From the NCBI GenBank assembly GCA_014529385.2, contig CM043969.1, positions 12,234,648 to 12,298,647 of the forward strand: a DNA stretch of 64,000 nt, read 5' to 3'. Below, one piece after another: positions 27,992-38,720 of this stretch. The notes beneath the pieces are model-generated. The model did no database searches. It saw only the letters and a list, made by a program, of their open reading frames with translations, and was not told where the DNA came from. The translations under genes were made by a program, and so were the position numbers. The stretch comes from Adiantum capillus-veneris (Eukaryota; Streptophyta; Polypodiopsida; Polypodiales; Pteridaceae). How positions within the stretch are numbered: position 1 is the stretch's first letter; each line of letters opens with the position of its first letter.

Positions 27992-29971
27992 GTAGACTCG
28001 TTGCCATAAGATTTTGATGCTTATCGTTAACTTTTGTCGCGAAAACTCACCAAATCCAAGAAACAAGAGCAGACGGGGAATGGGGAAGAACGCTAGGTAG
28101 GGGCACAACCGCCTAACCAAACTTTGCAAGAACTTAGAGGTGGGTTACCCTAGTATAGGAGATGAGTTTCTAGCACTCAAAGCTCAAGAAAGACCGACTG
28201 GAAAAACCCTAGGTCAACAGAGCCTGCAAGAGGCAAACAGAAAAAAATTGTCGGAACGACACAAAACTTCTCAGGAAGCTTAACAACATCGAGGGCAATG
28301 CAACCATGGAGTATCTCCGGGTTTGGATCACCAAAAGTAGGTCGGAACAACCAATTCGGCTGCGGACACACAAAGCGTCATTTTGGCATAACGGCTAAAA
28401 TTGACGACCAAATGACATGAAACTTCACAAGCAGCTTCAAATATACATGGATGACTTATGTTTGCAAGCGAAACCCAAAAGAAAGCTGATTCACTTACCG
28501 ATGGTGAAAAAGACGCTTTCGGGCAACCAAATGGAGAAAGATGGAGAACGGGGAGCCAAAGTCAAGTTCAACCAAATAGGTGGCTTCACAACATATCCAA
28601 TGAGCTGGAAATGCAACTCTCGAGAAGAAAAGTTGAAGAAATTCAACTCCAAGGCAAAAAGACGACTTCGGAGACTGAGATGTCTACAAGGGGGCTTTTT
28701 AGCTAAACTGATGACTTTTTAAGTTGAAAACTAGTTAGCAGGGCTTAGGGCACTAGCACAAAGCATTCTTTGCACAAAAAAGACCAACATTTCAAGATAA
28801 GACATCATACGCGTATGATGTCTCACAGCATGATTTTCACATCCATTTCAACATTTGAGTGCATAGCCTCATTCCACAGGTTAATCACATCCTATGAACC
28901 AAGTATCATGAGAATTGGAGTTAGAAAACCCAAGGAAAACCAAAAAGACGCAAAGTAGGCCATAAAATTGATTTTTGGTCCTAATTTTGTCAAAATAACT
29001 CCAAACTCATTGAGACTTTGTAGGATTGTTGATTAACACATCTACAAGCTATCTGGAACCAAAAAGCACCATTTTGACACAAAAGACATCATACGCGTAT
29101 AATGTCTATTTGCACTTACAGAGCCAAAAATGCTCATTTGTCATCATACAGCCATTATATATATCTAATACATGCTACATATGAAGTTTGGAACCATTTG
29201 GTCAAGTGGATCACCCCATTAGCCCAATTAAGAGAAAATCCTTCATACAAAGCCTATTTTTGTCCCAAATCCAACATATTCAAGTCCAAACCAGGATTTG
29301 AGTATAAACAGTCCTTCACTAGCACATGGGGAGTCCACAGAACCAATCCCATGAAAAATTGACAAAAAAGACATCATACGCGTATGATGTCTCCAGAGCC
29401 ATTTTTAGCCCAAATTCTATCCAAACTTGATAAATCCACTGAATAAGCCTATCTAAAGCCAAATCCAAGCTTATAGAGAAATTTGGTCCAAAAATGCACC
29501 AAAAGACATCATACGCGTATGATGTCTCACTATGTGATTTTGGCACCTCAGGGTTTCAACCACCAAACAGAAGTGTTCTACATGCCATTTGAAGGTAATC
29601 CACCAAGTTTTATCCAATTTGGATCATAAAATCCATTTCCCTTTCAAAATTTTGCCAAGAGCCTGAACTGGACTAAACTGGCCAAAACTTGACCAAATGG
29701 GATCCAAACTCAAATCCAAGCATATGATACTCATGTATACACTATCAGCTACAAGCACAACCAATATGAAGTCATTCTGACACAAAAGACATCATACGCG
29801 TATGATGTCTCCAACATGATTTTGAGCCCAGTTTGCATATTTTTTCACCTACATTGCATCCTTAGGCCCTGAATAGCTCATGTTTCAATTTTCAAGTCAT
29901 TTGAATAGTTAAAAGCTTCATTTTGGCTTTCAGAACTAAAAAGACGCTAACTTCTGTAATTGGAGTTACAG
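27992..29971 (+). other. Predicted ORF3 intron of element A
   Basis: 1,980 bp from GTAGAC to GGAGTTACAG. Removal leaves phase intact (G|GA, Gly codon). It contains five 24-bp palindromes and no recognisable gene. Short open frames around 28417-28722 show no domain. Confidence 0.58.
28800..29810. repeat. Intron palindrome cluster of element A (five copies)
   Basis: The same 24-bp palindrome as in the leader (half-site AGACATCATACG). Copies are at 28800-28823, 29084-29107 (one mismatch), 29369-29392, 29504-29527 and 29787-29810. The start-to-start distances are 284, 285, 135 and 283. Spacers share loose words such as TTTGGxxCCA before the site but are otherwise diverged, so the palindrome is the best-kept part. 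Confidence 0.9.
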
Positions 29972-32900
29972 GATCCATGGATTCCAATAAGTCATCGGCA
30001 ACTAAGAGAAAAAGACCAACCATCAAGGACGCTCTTGCAGAAGCAAAACCTTTTGATATTCCAACAGAAACCCTAAAGCCAACCAAGACTTGGGTGGAGG
30101 AAGCAGTACTAGAAAAAGAGGGAATAAAGATCTACCAGGGAACTTTCAGAGATCCTCAAGGGCAATCGGTCGATGTACCTATGATCCCACGAGAATTAGT
30201 GGATTATAGCAGATCAGAGAACATAAGCAGATACCTGGAGAAGGCTGACTTACACAGGTTCTTCACCTCGAGACCATCAGGTGTAGACACAAGAAGAGTG
30301 TATGAGTTGGCAACATCCATTCAGAAGGATGGGAAAGCCACGTTGACAGCCATGGATGGAGAAACAGTTGAAGTACAGATCACTCCACAGCTCATTGCAG
30401 ATGCACTGAAGCTGCACAACAAAGGGAGTTCTGTCAGAGAAAGAAGAGAGGCCATAGAGGTCTATGGATCAAAGAAACAAAATACAACCTACGGAGATAT
30501 GGCAGATCAACGAGCGGCAACCCTTTGCCGATTATACAACCAGTTTTTCCATGTGTGCAGTAAAAGACCGCAGAAGTATACTACACCACCCCATGCCATT
30601 GCGACAACCATCACATGGGCACTGAAGAGAAACGTGCCAAAAGAGGTGAATTATGCTCAATACATCCACGAGCAAGTAATCGCCATGCACAACCAGAGGC
30701 CAAAGTATATAGGAGGAGCTGAAGTTCTGACAAGAATAGCTTATGAAGCTATTGGAGCCAGAGATCAAGGGCCACGGGTTCCCTCCCAGAATGAGTGGCT
30801 TAGAGAAGCCGATGAGGAGGAAGAACAGCAAGAAGTATCCAAGAGGGCGTCCACAAGAGCACGCCGAAAACTAGAAATAGTTTCAGAACCTGAAGAGGCT
30901 GTGGACGAGCCGCTCAAGAAGAAAGTGAAGAAGAAGGCCGATCCCAAGCAAACCAAAAGTCAAAAAGCCGCAAGAATGGAAAGGCTGGTAGAGCAGTTTA
31001 GAGCGGAAAGAGCTCTAAAGGGGGACTTCGAAGAAATGTGGGTGCCGGACCCCAGTAAAGTCGGAACCAGCTCAGCCAGGCCACATGTTGATCAATATGA
31101 TCAATATATTAGAGCTTATGAGGAGTCGGAGGCCATACTGGAGCAGCAACCTCTCGAGCCTTATACTGAAGAGGAAGTACATCTTTTAACAGCTGAGCTG
31201 CAAAAGGACGACAAGGGGAAGAAGAAAGTAGATGAGTCTACTGAACCTCAAGAGAAAGACGGGCAAGCAAACAAAGGGAAAGCCAAGATGACTGAGGACA
31301 ATCAGCCCTCTTTTACTGTTGTACCAAGCCCGAAGAAGATGGAAATTATTGTGGAGGAAACCACAATAGAAATAGAAACAGAAGCTATGGAAAAGCCGGA
31401 GGCCGGGACCAAGGAAAAGGAGATAGATCCAGTTCAGCAAAAGAAAGATGATTACGAGGATCTGGTAGCGATCGGATACAGTGAAGAAGAGGCCCTGGAG
31501 GCAGTTTATGGGATATCCCTACGGAAACAAGATGATCGGAAAGGGACGAAGGAAAAGACGAAGGGTACAATGGAGAGTAAAGAGAAAATGGACGAGCCGA
31601 AGCCATTGGAGGTGGTGGCAGAAAGAGCTGTCAAGTTGACAGATGAAGATGAAAAAGACATGCACATGGTGCATGAACTGCTCAGCAAGATTAAAGAAAG
31701 ATCCAGAGCAAAGGAAGTAGCACTTGAGACAGCAAAACAAAAGGAAGCAGAGTTGCAGAAGCAGTTAGAGAATGCTATGACTGAATCTGAAAGTCATAAA
31801 GCATCACTCTACGACGCAGAAAACGAGAGAGACGGCTTGATACTCCAACTAGCCGAAGCTTCAAGAGAGGTAACAAGTTCACAGGAAGCAAAGGAGCGAA
31901 TAGAAGATGAGCTGGAGGCAGCCAAGGATGAGCTCATTGAGCTAAGGGAAAGAGTCGAACTTCAAGAAAGGACAATCATGAGACTCAGGACCACCCCTAG
32001 AGCTAGCAGAGCAGGAACAGAACAAGAGGGAGCCCTCGTACCAGCTCTGGAAGATCAGGTCAGAAGTCTGCAAAGAGAGCTGAGGTTAGAGCAGGTGCAA
32101 AGATTGCACATGGCGGAGGGATCATTGGCTGCAGAGGAGAGGCTCACATCAGAAAACCAAACACTAAGGACAGAAAATGAGGCCCTCCGCAAACAGCTCC
32201 AAGACCTCCAAGAGCAACAAAGAAGAGAAACAGAGCCACCACAAGAAGAAGCAGGGGGAGCAGCCATAGAGCTACCAGAAACTGGAGAGGCAACCACAAT
32301 TGAAGATCCAGCCCCAGTTCAAGAAGTGGCCTCGACTTCAGGAATCTCTGAAGAAGAAGAACAAAGGCTCCAGGACCAAATAGAAAAGTCAACAGAGGAA
32401 AGTGCCAAGGCGGAAATGGAATGGGAAAGGAGACTCCTCATCTCCATTAGACTTCAAGGTTTAGACACAAAAGTGCTCCACGAAGAGTGGATGCAACCCA
32501 GCCTGCCTTTCCCTCTGATGAAATTTGAAGTGATAAAGGCAAAAAAGAGAATAGAGGAGGAGCAGTATGTCGCTCTTTACGAAGGCGACATCACAAAAGA
32601 TGAACAATCAAAGAAGATTGTAGATTCTCAACCTAGATGGAGGAAAGGTTGGCTGAACAAATACCCAGCCTACCTCATCTACTTGGTAGAGGCTCCAAAG
32701 GAGATTCGGGAGGATGCAACCTTCTGCCCGGTGCCAAGAGTCAGAAACTGGAAAGAGCATGGCAGGATTGCAGAAAAGAAGCCAAATTGGCTTAATTATC
32801 CCAGGATGCCAGGACCAAAGGAAGGAGAGAGAATAGGTAAAGCCTACATGGTGAAAACCCTAACGGGCACCATCAAACTCTTTACTGGCTCTCCTGACCT

Positions 32901-33234
32901 TTCGTGTCAGATGCTAAAGAAAATCTGCAGGACTCTCTTAGCATGCATTGAAGTGTTCGCGCCAGATAAAGCCACGACCTCGAGTCTACTATCGACGGCC
33001 GACACAGTGACGGATATGATGTATGATCTTTCATTGCAGCCATCACCAAAGGTGTTACATCTCTTATACCAAAGAATTATATTTTTGCCTAGCTTCCACA
33101 TGCAAACATTCGAAGAAGCTTTCTACACCGGCTTTTTCACTCACGAAAGCAAAATATTCGGCCCAACCTTGACCATCGGCAACCTACGCTACGAATCACA
33201 TTTGCAGATGCTCAAGACGACAGGACTCTATTGA
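29972..33234 (+). CDS. Element A ORF3, 3'-proximal protein of unknown function (about 1,090 residues)
   Basis: The body ATG is at 29977. Upstream splicing would add M-R-G-S. Residues about 40-290 form a conserved globular region (YQGTFRDPQ, HRFFTSRPSGVDTRRVYEL, VEVQITPQLIADALKL, GAEVLTRIAYEAIG). This has the feel of the domain found in plant 'putative transposon' proteins that bind DNA or RNA, but that is a weak impression. A lysine/arginine-rich stretch (possible nuclear signal) and an acidic linker follow. A long coiled coil spans about 580-800, and a conserved C-terminal domain holds PNWLNYPRMPGP and FEEAFYTGFFTHES. I see no signal peptide or membrane helix, so it is not an envelope protein. 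The homologue in E is broken; B has none. Confidence 0.85.
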
Positions 33235-33271
33235 TCAAGCCTAAAAGTCATGTCAGGGACGACATGAACGC

Positions 33272-33283
33272 GGAGGGGGGGAG
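33272..33283 (+). other. 3' polypurine tract of element A
   Basis: GGAGGGGGGGAG ends at the base before the 3' LTR. A CATGTC/GACATG stem lies just upstream (33249-33266). Confidence 0.85.
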
Positions 33284-33569
33284 TGTTGAGCCAGCAGAGG
33301 ATCACACCCGCATTTTTGCTCACACCCATCATTTTGTAACCATTGATTGTAATAAATGTCTTTCCGACATTAATTTTGATTTGAGCCATTCATTAAGTAA
33401 CGGGACTCAATTGAGTTTCCAGCCTGTAATCCCGACGTAATTTCACCTGCTGATGTAAATAATTAGAAATGTTCTCACCTCCAAGGCTGAGGTATATAAG
33501 CCAAAGTTTTGTAACCTGAGAAAAGATTCAATAATTAATCAAAGTGAGTTTTGAGCGCCGTGACTGTGT

Positions 33570-33660
<91 letters not shown>

Positions 33661-34284
33661 TTATCTCCTTGCTACGCGAGCTACGGGGCCGCCATTGGAG
33701 AAGCGACACCGCCATTGTGTTAGCAACGGTGAGAGCTACGCACAGATACCAAGAGTGCGCGCTATCGGCTTCTACGTGTGGTAAGTTCCTACGAGCTTCG
33801 GTGTGAGTTTTCTTCCAACTCGTGTGTCGGAATAGAGCGTGCAGCATATCAATAGAACCACAACGAGTAGAGCTACGCATTAGTACCATCGGGGTCAAGT
33901 TTTGGTCACCTGTAATTTTCGGCCTGTCTTCACACACGTTTGCCGCACGGAGTGGTTATAGGTTGATTTTGCAGTTCAAGTCTTTAGGGTGTTGTTCTTA
34001 CCTAGTGTATAGACTTCCCCTTGAGTTTGAGATCGATTCAATGATTCTAGATCCTGTTTCGTATAGCATTCGTTCGTAGTACGGATTTCAGTCACTTGCG
34101 TGTTTTAGAACTTAGATTTGATTTCCTTAGTAGTGATTGTCATTAGAAGGTCGAGTAGGTGAATTGACACCCACCTAGTTGTTTCCATGCGCTTGCGGGT
34201 CAAGCTCCGTCCTCGTCTGACAAATTCTGTTGTTGGTTGAGTTCTCGCTATTTAGCTTCCGCTAGCGACGTAACCGCCTTAACA
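33284..34284 (+). repeat. 3' LTR of element A
   Basis: 1001 bp, near-identical to 15130-16128. TATATAA is at 33493-33499 and (GA)n at 33572-33658. It ends CTTAACA next to the target duplication. Confidence 0.97.
33572..33658 (+). repeat. (GA)n tract in the 3' LTR of A
   Basis: About 43 GA units, slightly longer than the 5' LTR tract. Confidence 0.9.
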
Positions 34285-34289
34285 CAGGC
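34285..34289. repeat. Target duplication right of element A
   Basis: CAGGC, identical to 15125-15129. Confidence 0.95.
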
Positions 34290-35441
34290 CATTCTTCAAC
34301 TTGCCATTGAGGAGAAGTATGCTATGATCTGAAATTGGTGCTCCAATTCATTTGTCAATTGATTTGAGTAGCATTTACTTATTGTTGATGTAGAAGGAAT
34401 ATGTACAAGAGGATGGTGATAGGTGTCCTTAGATGAGGGTCTAAAACCTGGATGAGTAACGGGAAAAAACCCAGTGGAAAAAAAATGCCTTTGGTATACG
34501 CTCTTATTGGAGTTGAGCTGTTGAACGTGAAGTACATGTTCATGAAAGGTGAGTGCTTGGGTGAAACACAAAAAGAGTGCCTGATGCAAGTGCCAATTAT
34601 GGGACACTCTATATATGCATATGAGAAATTTGTCACCAAAAACATGCAATGTGAAAGAAGGAGATGATGGGTGTTTCGAGGAATAAATGTAGCACATGTG
34701 ACATCAAAAGATGTCTCAATAGCTTCCACCTTTCCAAGAAGGGTTTTCGATGTAGAATTTTCTCCACTCGTATCTCACTGTGCTCAGTACATGAGTGTCT
34801 TTTGGACCTTCTCCTTCACTTCACCAGACTTAATTACTTAGACTTCGACTCTTTTGCTCACCTATACCAGCATGAGCGACACAACTTAAATATGCTCAAC
34901 TCTTCCAGCTTGAGCAGTACCTAGAATAGCTAAGACGCTTAGACCACAGAGAATATTACTTGAAGCTTTGGGACTAACACCTCACTCATTTTGTGGCTTA
35001 GCTACTCGACTCTAACTTTTATGACTTGTCGGTTGCATGTTGACACTGCTTTGTGACAAGTTCTTCGGCTGTTGTAGTGGCTGCTAAGACATACTTCGTG
35101 AAGTTTCATCGTTTTCCTGTACCTTCTTCTCTTTGTAGTCCTCAAGCCTCTCGTCAGTCTTTTCTTCATGTGGATTATGGATTTTTTAATTTTTTCTTAA
35201 TAATAAACAAAGAAAATCTTAAAACAACTCAACAAAAGAAAAATCATTCAAATAGAAATCTAAATACTATGTACACTATACACATGTCCCTAGGGGCTCA
35301 CATATGGATTTTGTCCCCATACTCCTCTGTAACACTACTATGAGGGCATATACTCTAAATTTCGTCAAAAAATTATCACAATAAAACGCAAAAATTCAAT
35401 GCATCTCACAAAACATTGCCCTCTAATAGTCATAATATTAG
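34290..35441 (-). other. Element B spacer between PPT1 and the helicase fragment
   Basis: In minus-strand sense this lies downstream of B's internal polypurine tract and upstream of the helicase fragment (the rest is at 14856-15124, beyond A). I see no domain in any frame. A GTGGAAAA / CCCAGTGGAAAA region near 34465 resembles the CCACTGGGTTTTT word of copia LTRs on the minus strand, but too weakly to call. Confidence 0.4.
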
Positions 35442-35457
35442 GTCCGCATTCAGAATG

Positions 35458-35471
35458 CCTCCCCCCTTCCT
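35458..35471 (-). other. Internal polypurine tract PPT1 of element B
   Basis: The minus strand reads AGGAAGGGGGGAGG. It is preceded by GTCGTAAAGGATGAC (imperfect stem) and followed by GCATTCTGAATGCGGACC, which is identical for 18 bases to element E after its PPT1. This conservation in two separately decayed copies argues for function in the ancestor. Confidence 0.65.
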
Positions 35472-35731
35472 ATTTGGAGTCATCCTTTACGACAGGGTAT
35501 CGCAAAGGGTATGTGTTGTGCTTGGGCAATTAAAAGTTGTGCCTATGCAGGCCTTGTAATGTAGCCCTATTATGCATACACAGTCAATGCATGGAAAAGA
35601 TTTATGTTGTGCAAGATGTGGGTATAAGCAATTTTCTTATTGGCATTTGTTGGCGAGGCTTCCTATTCTAAGCAATGTAATGGTCTTTGAAGTTCCTGTA
35701 TCGTTGCTTGATTGAAGCGACTTGATCTCTT

Positions 35732-36265
35732 CTAACTGTACTGTAATCGTAGGAATAATTGTAAGAATTCAAGCGGCGATGCACTGACAGCAGTTTTGTT
35801 GTTCTTCTTTGGGACCCATTTCTTTGCGATTATTGGCTGTTTTGTTGCTGGCTCTCGTTTGGGAACCCATACTTGCCCGTGCTTCGTTTGTGTTTGAAGA
35901 GACTTCTTTGGGATCCACCTTTTTGTTGTGTGAGTCAACAGTGGTCTTTGCCTCAGCCCTTGTACGCTTGGTTGGGGACGAGATTCAGGCTTTGAAAGTT
36001 GATATTGTGGTTGTTTTGGAATCCAAATGAATTCCTTACTTTTTTGTGCTTGAATCAACTTCTTTGGAGCCCAAACCTGAGTTGTGAAAGCTTGCGACTT
36101 TGTGATATTCTTACCCGTTCGTGCACGCTTTCCTTGTTTTTGTTTTGGTGTTGGATCTTGTGATTTTTCATTAGAGATCTTTGTATTCTTGATCCATATC
36201 TGTTTTTGGCCAATCTGGCTTTTTGGTATCCAGATTTGTCGAGCTTTTTGGATTTGACTTGTTGT
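35732..36265 (-). pseudogene. Element B pol tail with tryptophan-motif repeats
   Basis: A minus-strand frame carries at least six copies of a Q-x-W-x-P-K motif (RQIWIPK, KQIWIK, TQVWAPK, FIWIPK, KRWIPK, GQVWVPK, KKWVPK) separated by basic, glutamine-rich linkers. It matches the tail of A's pol in order and position before PPT1. Homology stops at about 36265. The upstream frame continues another 30 residues into unrelated sequence. The role is unknown; basic W-repeat tails could bind nucleic acid. Confidence 0.75.
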
Positions 36266-36471
36266 CCTGACGGGAGCAAAGCGAACCCCGAACCCCCTGA
36301 CGGCCTCTAAAACACCGGGGACCGAATGGCGCGCCTCGAGCCTGTCACGATAAAGCAAACAGGGGGCACCACCTAGCTTCAGCGGCTAGGACGCAAACAA
36401 CACACCACCATAACAAAGTTTTCATCCAAGATAGATGGATGCTTGGGAGTAGTGATGAGGAGGAAAGGGAA

Positions 36472-36477
36472 TGAGAT

Positions 36478-36563
<86 letters not shown>
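36472..36563. repeat. (GA)n microsatellite
   Basis: About 90 bases of almost pure GA after a GATAGA lead-in. It is similar in kind to the LTR (GA)n of A, but the flanks differ. Confidence 0.9.
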
Positions 36564-36566
<3 letters not shown>

Positions 36567-36954
36567 GGGAGGGGGTATAGCGGCTTAGTACTTAGGCACC
36601 ACAAAAGGATGGCGAATCCGCACACCCTTCACACATACACAAGCTCACTCCAAAAACAAGACTAGGTGGCGATTCCGCACACCTGACATGGGCAAAACAT
36701 TGCAAGAAAACATACTCACAAAACCTCAAGCTTTATTTAGAGAATAAGGTGATGAAATTGGGAGCATAGGGTAGGGGAATGAGAAGGGAGAGAGTGGTAG
36801 AGCACATGGCGGATAGGTGGGAGTTGATGGCGAAGACTCACACGAGGGTTATGGCCATCATCCTTCATTTAGTTTCCCTTCATCTTCCATAGCCAAGGGT
36901 GTAGAGGTCATGCTCAAGACAAGCATGGTGATTGCGGTGATGGTGATGGTGTGG

Positions 36955-36981
36955 GTGTGTGTGTGTGTGTGTGTGTGTGTG
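36955..36981. repeat. (TG)n microsatellite
   Basis: About 13 TG units. Confidence 0.85.
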
Positions 36982-37963
36982 CACTAGGCACACACAGTGC
37001 ATAGTGTGTTCTTTGGTGATGTTGTGTGTGTATTTAGTGTGAAGGTGACCCCTCTTTATATAGGGGAGGAGGGGGGAGGAATTCTTGAATTTAGAAATGA
37101 AGAAATCATTATCTACATAGGCCATGTGACTGCGGGCCCCACTTGTTTGGCTGTGTGTATATGTGCCAAAACAACAGTCTCATGAGAGAGAGACTAAGAG
37201 AGAGAGAGATGGGTTGATGAAAAAACGTGAGAGGTGACATGGAGAATAAAGTAATTACAAGAGGGGAGTGTGTTCAGAGGTGAATCTGTGTGCAGATGTG
37301 TGTGAACACAAGAAAAATCAGGTAACCACCGGGTGGGGATGGGTCTGTGGGCACCTTTTTCAGTGAAACTTAGTGTGTGTGAGTGTGGGGAAGGTTATTT
37401 AGCTACAAGACAAGAGATATGGCGCCCTTTAGAGAGAGAGGGGGGTATTTGGGTCATGGGATATGATAGGAGAGAGAAAGGGGGGGTGGGGTATACTATT
37501 TTGGAAGATAGGATAAGTTGCATGTGAGTTGGGGTGCATTATTGGTGAGTTAGAATGCATTATCGGTGAGAGGTGGGGTAGCTTGAGGGGAGAGAGAAAG
37601 GAGAAAGGACAAGAGGAAGACAGAGGGGGTTGACCTTTTGAGTGGAGGAGAGGAAAAGGGACACACGACGGGGCATCAATGAAGAAAAAGGAGGCAAGGT
37701 GGGGATGGGCTGCCCCACATGCATGAGGTGGCCTATTTTACCTTTCTCATATATTCACATAATCATACTTTTTTTTTTTCTTACTTTTCCAATGCCTTTT
37801 ATCACTCCCTCCCTAAGAGGAGCTTTCCATGGGGTGGGGCCGAGAGAAGAGGGGTATGGGAGCTTGGCTTGTTAAAAGCCCCCATCAGTCCTGTTCTTTT
37901 GACCTGTCATGGTTGTTGCTGAAGGGTTTGGTGATAGTGATGGTCTGAGTTGATGATAGGGGA

Positions 37964-38320
37964 TGTAAACATGTAGTAGTGTTAGTGTGTATACGCGCTT
38001 CACCAGGGGCACTTTTCTCCCACTGGGTTTTTCCCCCTGGACATGTGGTGTGAAAGGACACCTTATCTCTTAGGGTTTCATATAAGCTTTGTAGCTCTAA
38101 GTTTGTAGATACTCTATTATTCTAATACAGAGAGGACACCTTATCTCTTAGGGTTTCATATAAGCTTTGTAGCTCTAAGTTTGTAGATACTCTATTATTC
38201 TAATACAGAGAGATAGACTACAGAGATCTCGTACGCAAGCTTTGTGTCTTCTCCTTCTCCATCTTCTTCCTACTCTGAGTTGTTGTCTTCCTTCTATTTC
38301 CTGTTTTATCATCTTCAACA
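37964..38320 (+). repeat. 5' LTR of element C, with 78-bp internal duplication
   Basis: Begins TGTAAAC and ends TTCAACA. A 78-bp unit is tandemly repeated (38055-38132 and 38133-38210). The unit includes TATAAG (38081 and 38159), so the promoter box is doubled. The 3' LTR has a single unit. Confidence 0.95.
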
Positions 38321-38322
38321 AT

Positions 38323-38334
38323 TGGTATCAGAGC
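38323..38334 (+). other. Primer-binding site of element C (initiator tRNA-Met)
   Basis: TGGTATCAGAGC two bases after the LTR, the standard plant copia primer site. Confidence 0.92.
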
Positions 38335-38720
38335 GAGGTGATTTCCAGAGCCTCTACTTGCGTTTTTGCGTCCGCGCGTGCAATCGCAGTTTTCAGGCAG
38401 TTTTTGGAAAACTTTCTCGTGGGAGCATCCTCGACGTTCCGGGATTATTCTGAACAGGTGACCTGCGGTTTTACCCCCCTTTCGAAGCCGTTCGAGCCCT
38501 CAGAATTTTGTTCTGACCAACATAGCAGAAGTTACTTTTCGGAGGCGTTTAGATCAAGAGGGTGTGCTTTTTGACAGATTTTCTTCAGGTAAACAGTTCT
38601 TTTGGGAAGCAGCTTGTCTTAGCTTTGTGCTGAGATTTTGTGTAGAGGTTTTGCTTGGATTGGAGAGGAGATTTGTGAATCTCTTGGAGGTTCTTTTGCT
38701 CTATTGTGTGCATCCACAGT

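Larger units (their letters stand above)
15130..34284 (+). mobile_element. Element A: near-intact 19.2-kb Ty3/gypsy retrotransposon
   Basis: A is 19,155 bp with 999- and 1001-bp LTRs (TG...CA), a perfect CAGGC target duplication, a tRNA-Asp primer site and a polypurine tract. It carries gag-protease and RT-RNase H-integrase in one frame separated by a single UAG, and a 3'-proximal ORF3. Its unusual features are palindrome clusters in the leader and in the ORF3 intron, a duplicated integrase zinc domain, a second retropepsin-like domain, a tryptophan-motif tail and an internal polypurine tract. It is inserted in element B and is young by LTR similarity. The length is about double or more that of ordinary plant gypsy elements. 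Confidence 0.96.
36266..37958. other. Non-coding segment replacing the pol core of element B
   Basis: B's protease region (ending near 43238) and its pol tail (36265) should be joined by about 3 kb of RT, RNase H and integrase. Instead this 1.7-kb segment has microsatellites and no pol homology on either strand. It could be a solo LTR with a deletion, but I found no clear TG/CA ends or target duplication. Confidence 0.45.

Noticed and set aside
28438-28467. An 18-base match to the RT active-site codons (encoding YMDDLC) inside the ORF3 intron of A.
   Set aside because: Flanking sequence on both sides is unrelated to RT. It could be a tiny template-switch relic, but a chance match in AT-rich sequence cannot be excluded, so no RT fragment is called.
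29972-33234. ORF3 as a viral envelope gene.
   Set aside because: There is no signal peptide, no hydrophobic membrane segment and no glycoprotein-like cysteine pattern; the protein is coiled-coil and highly charged.
34664-34924. Cysteine/histidine-containing 86-residue frame resembling a zinc protein.
   Set aside because: No regular spacing of ligands, no homologue in A or E, and it is antisense to element B.
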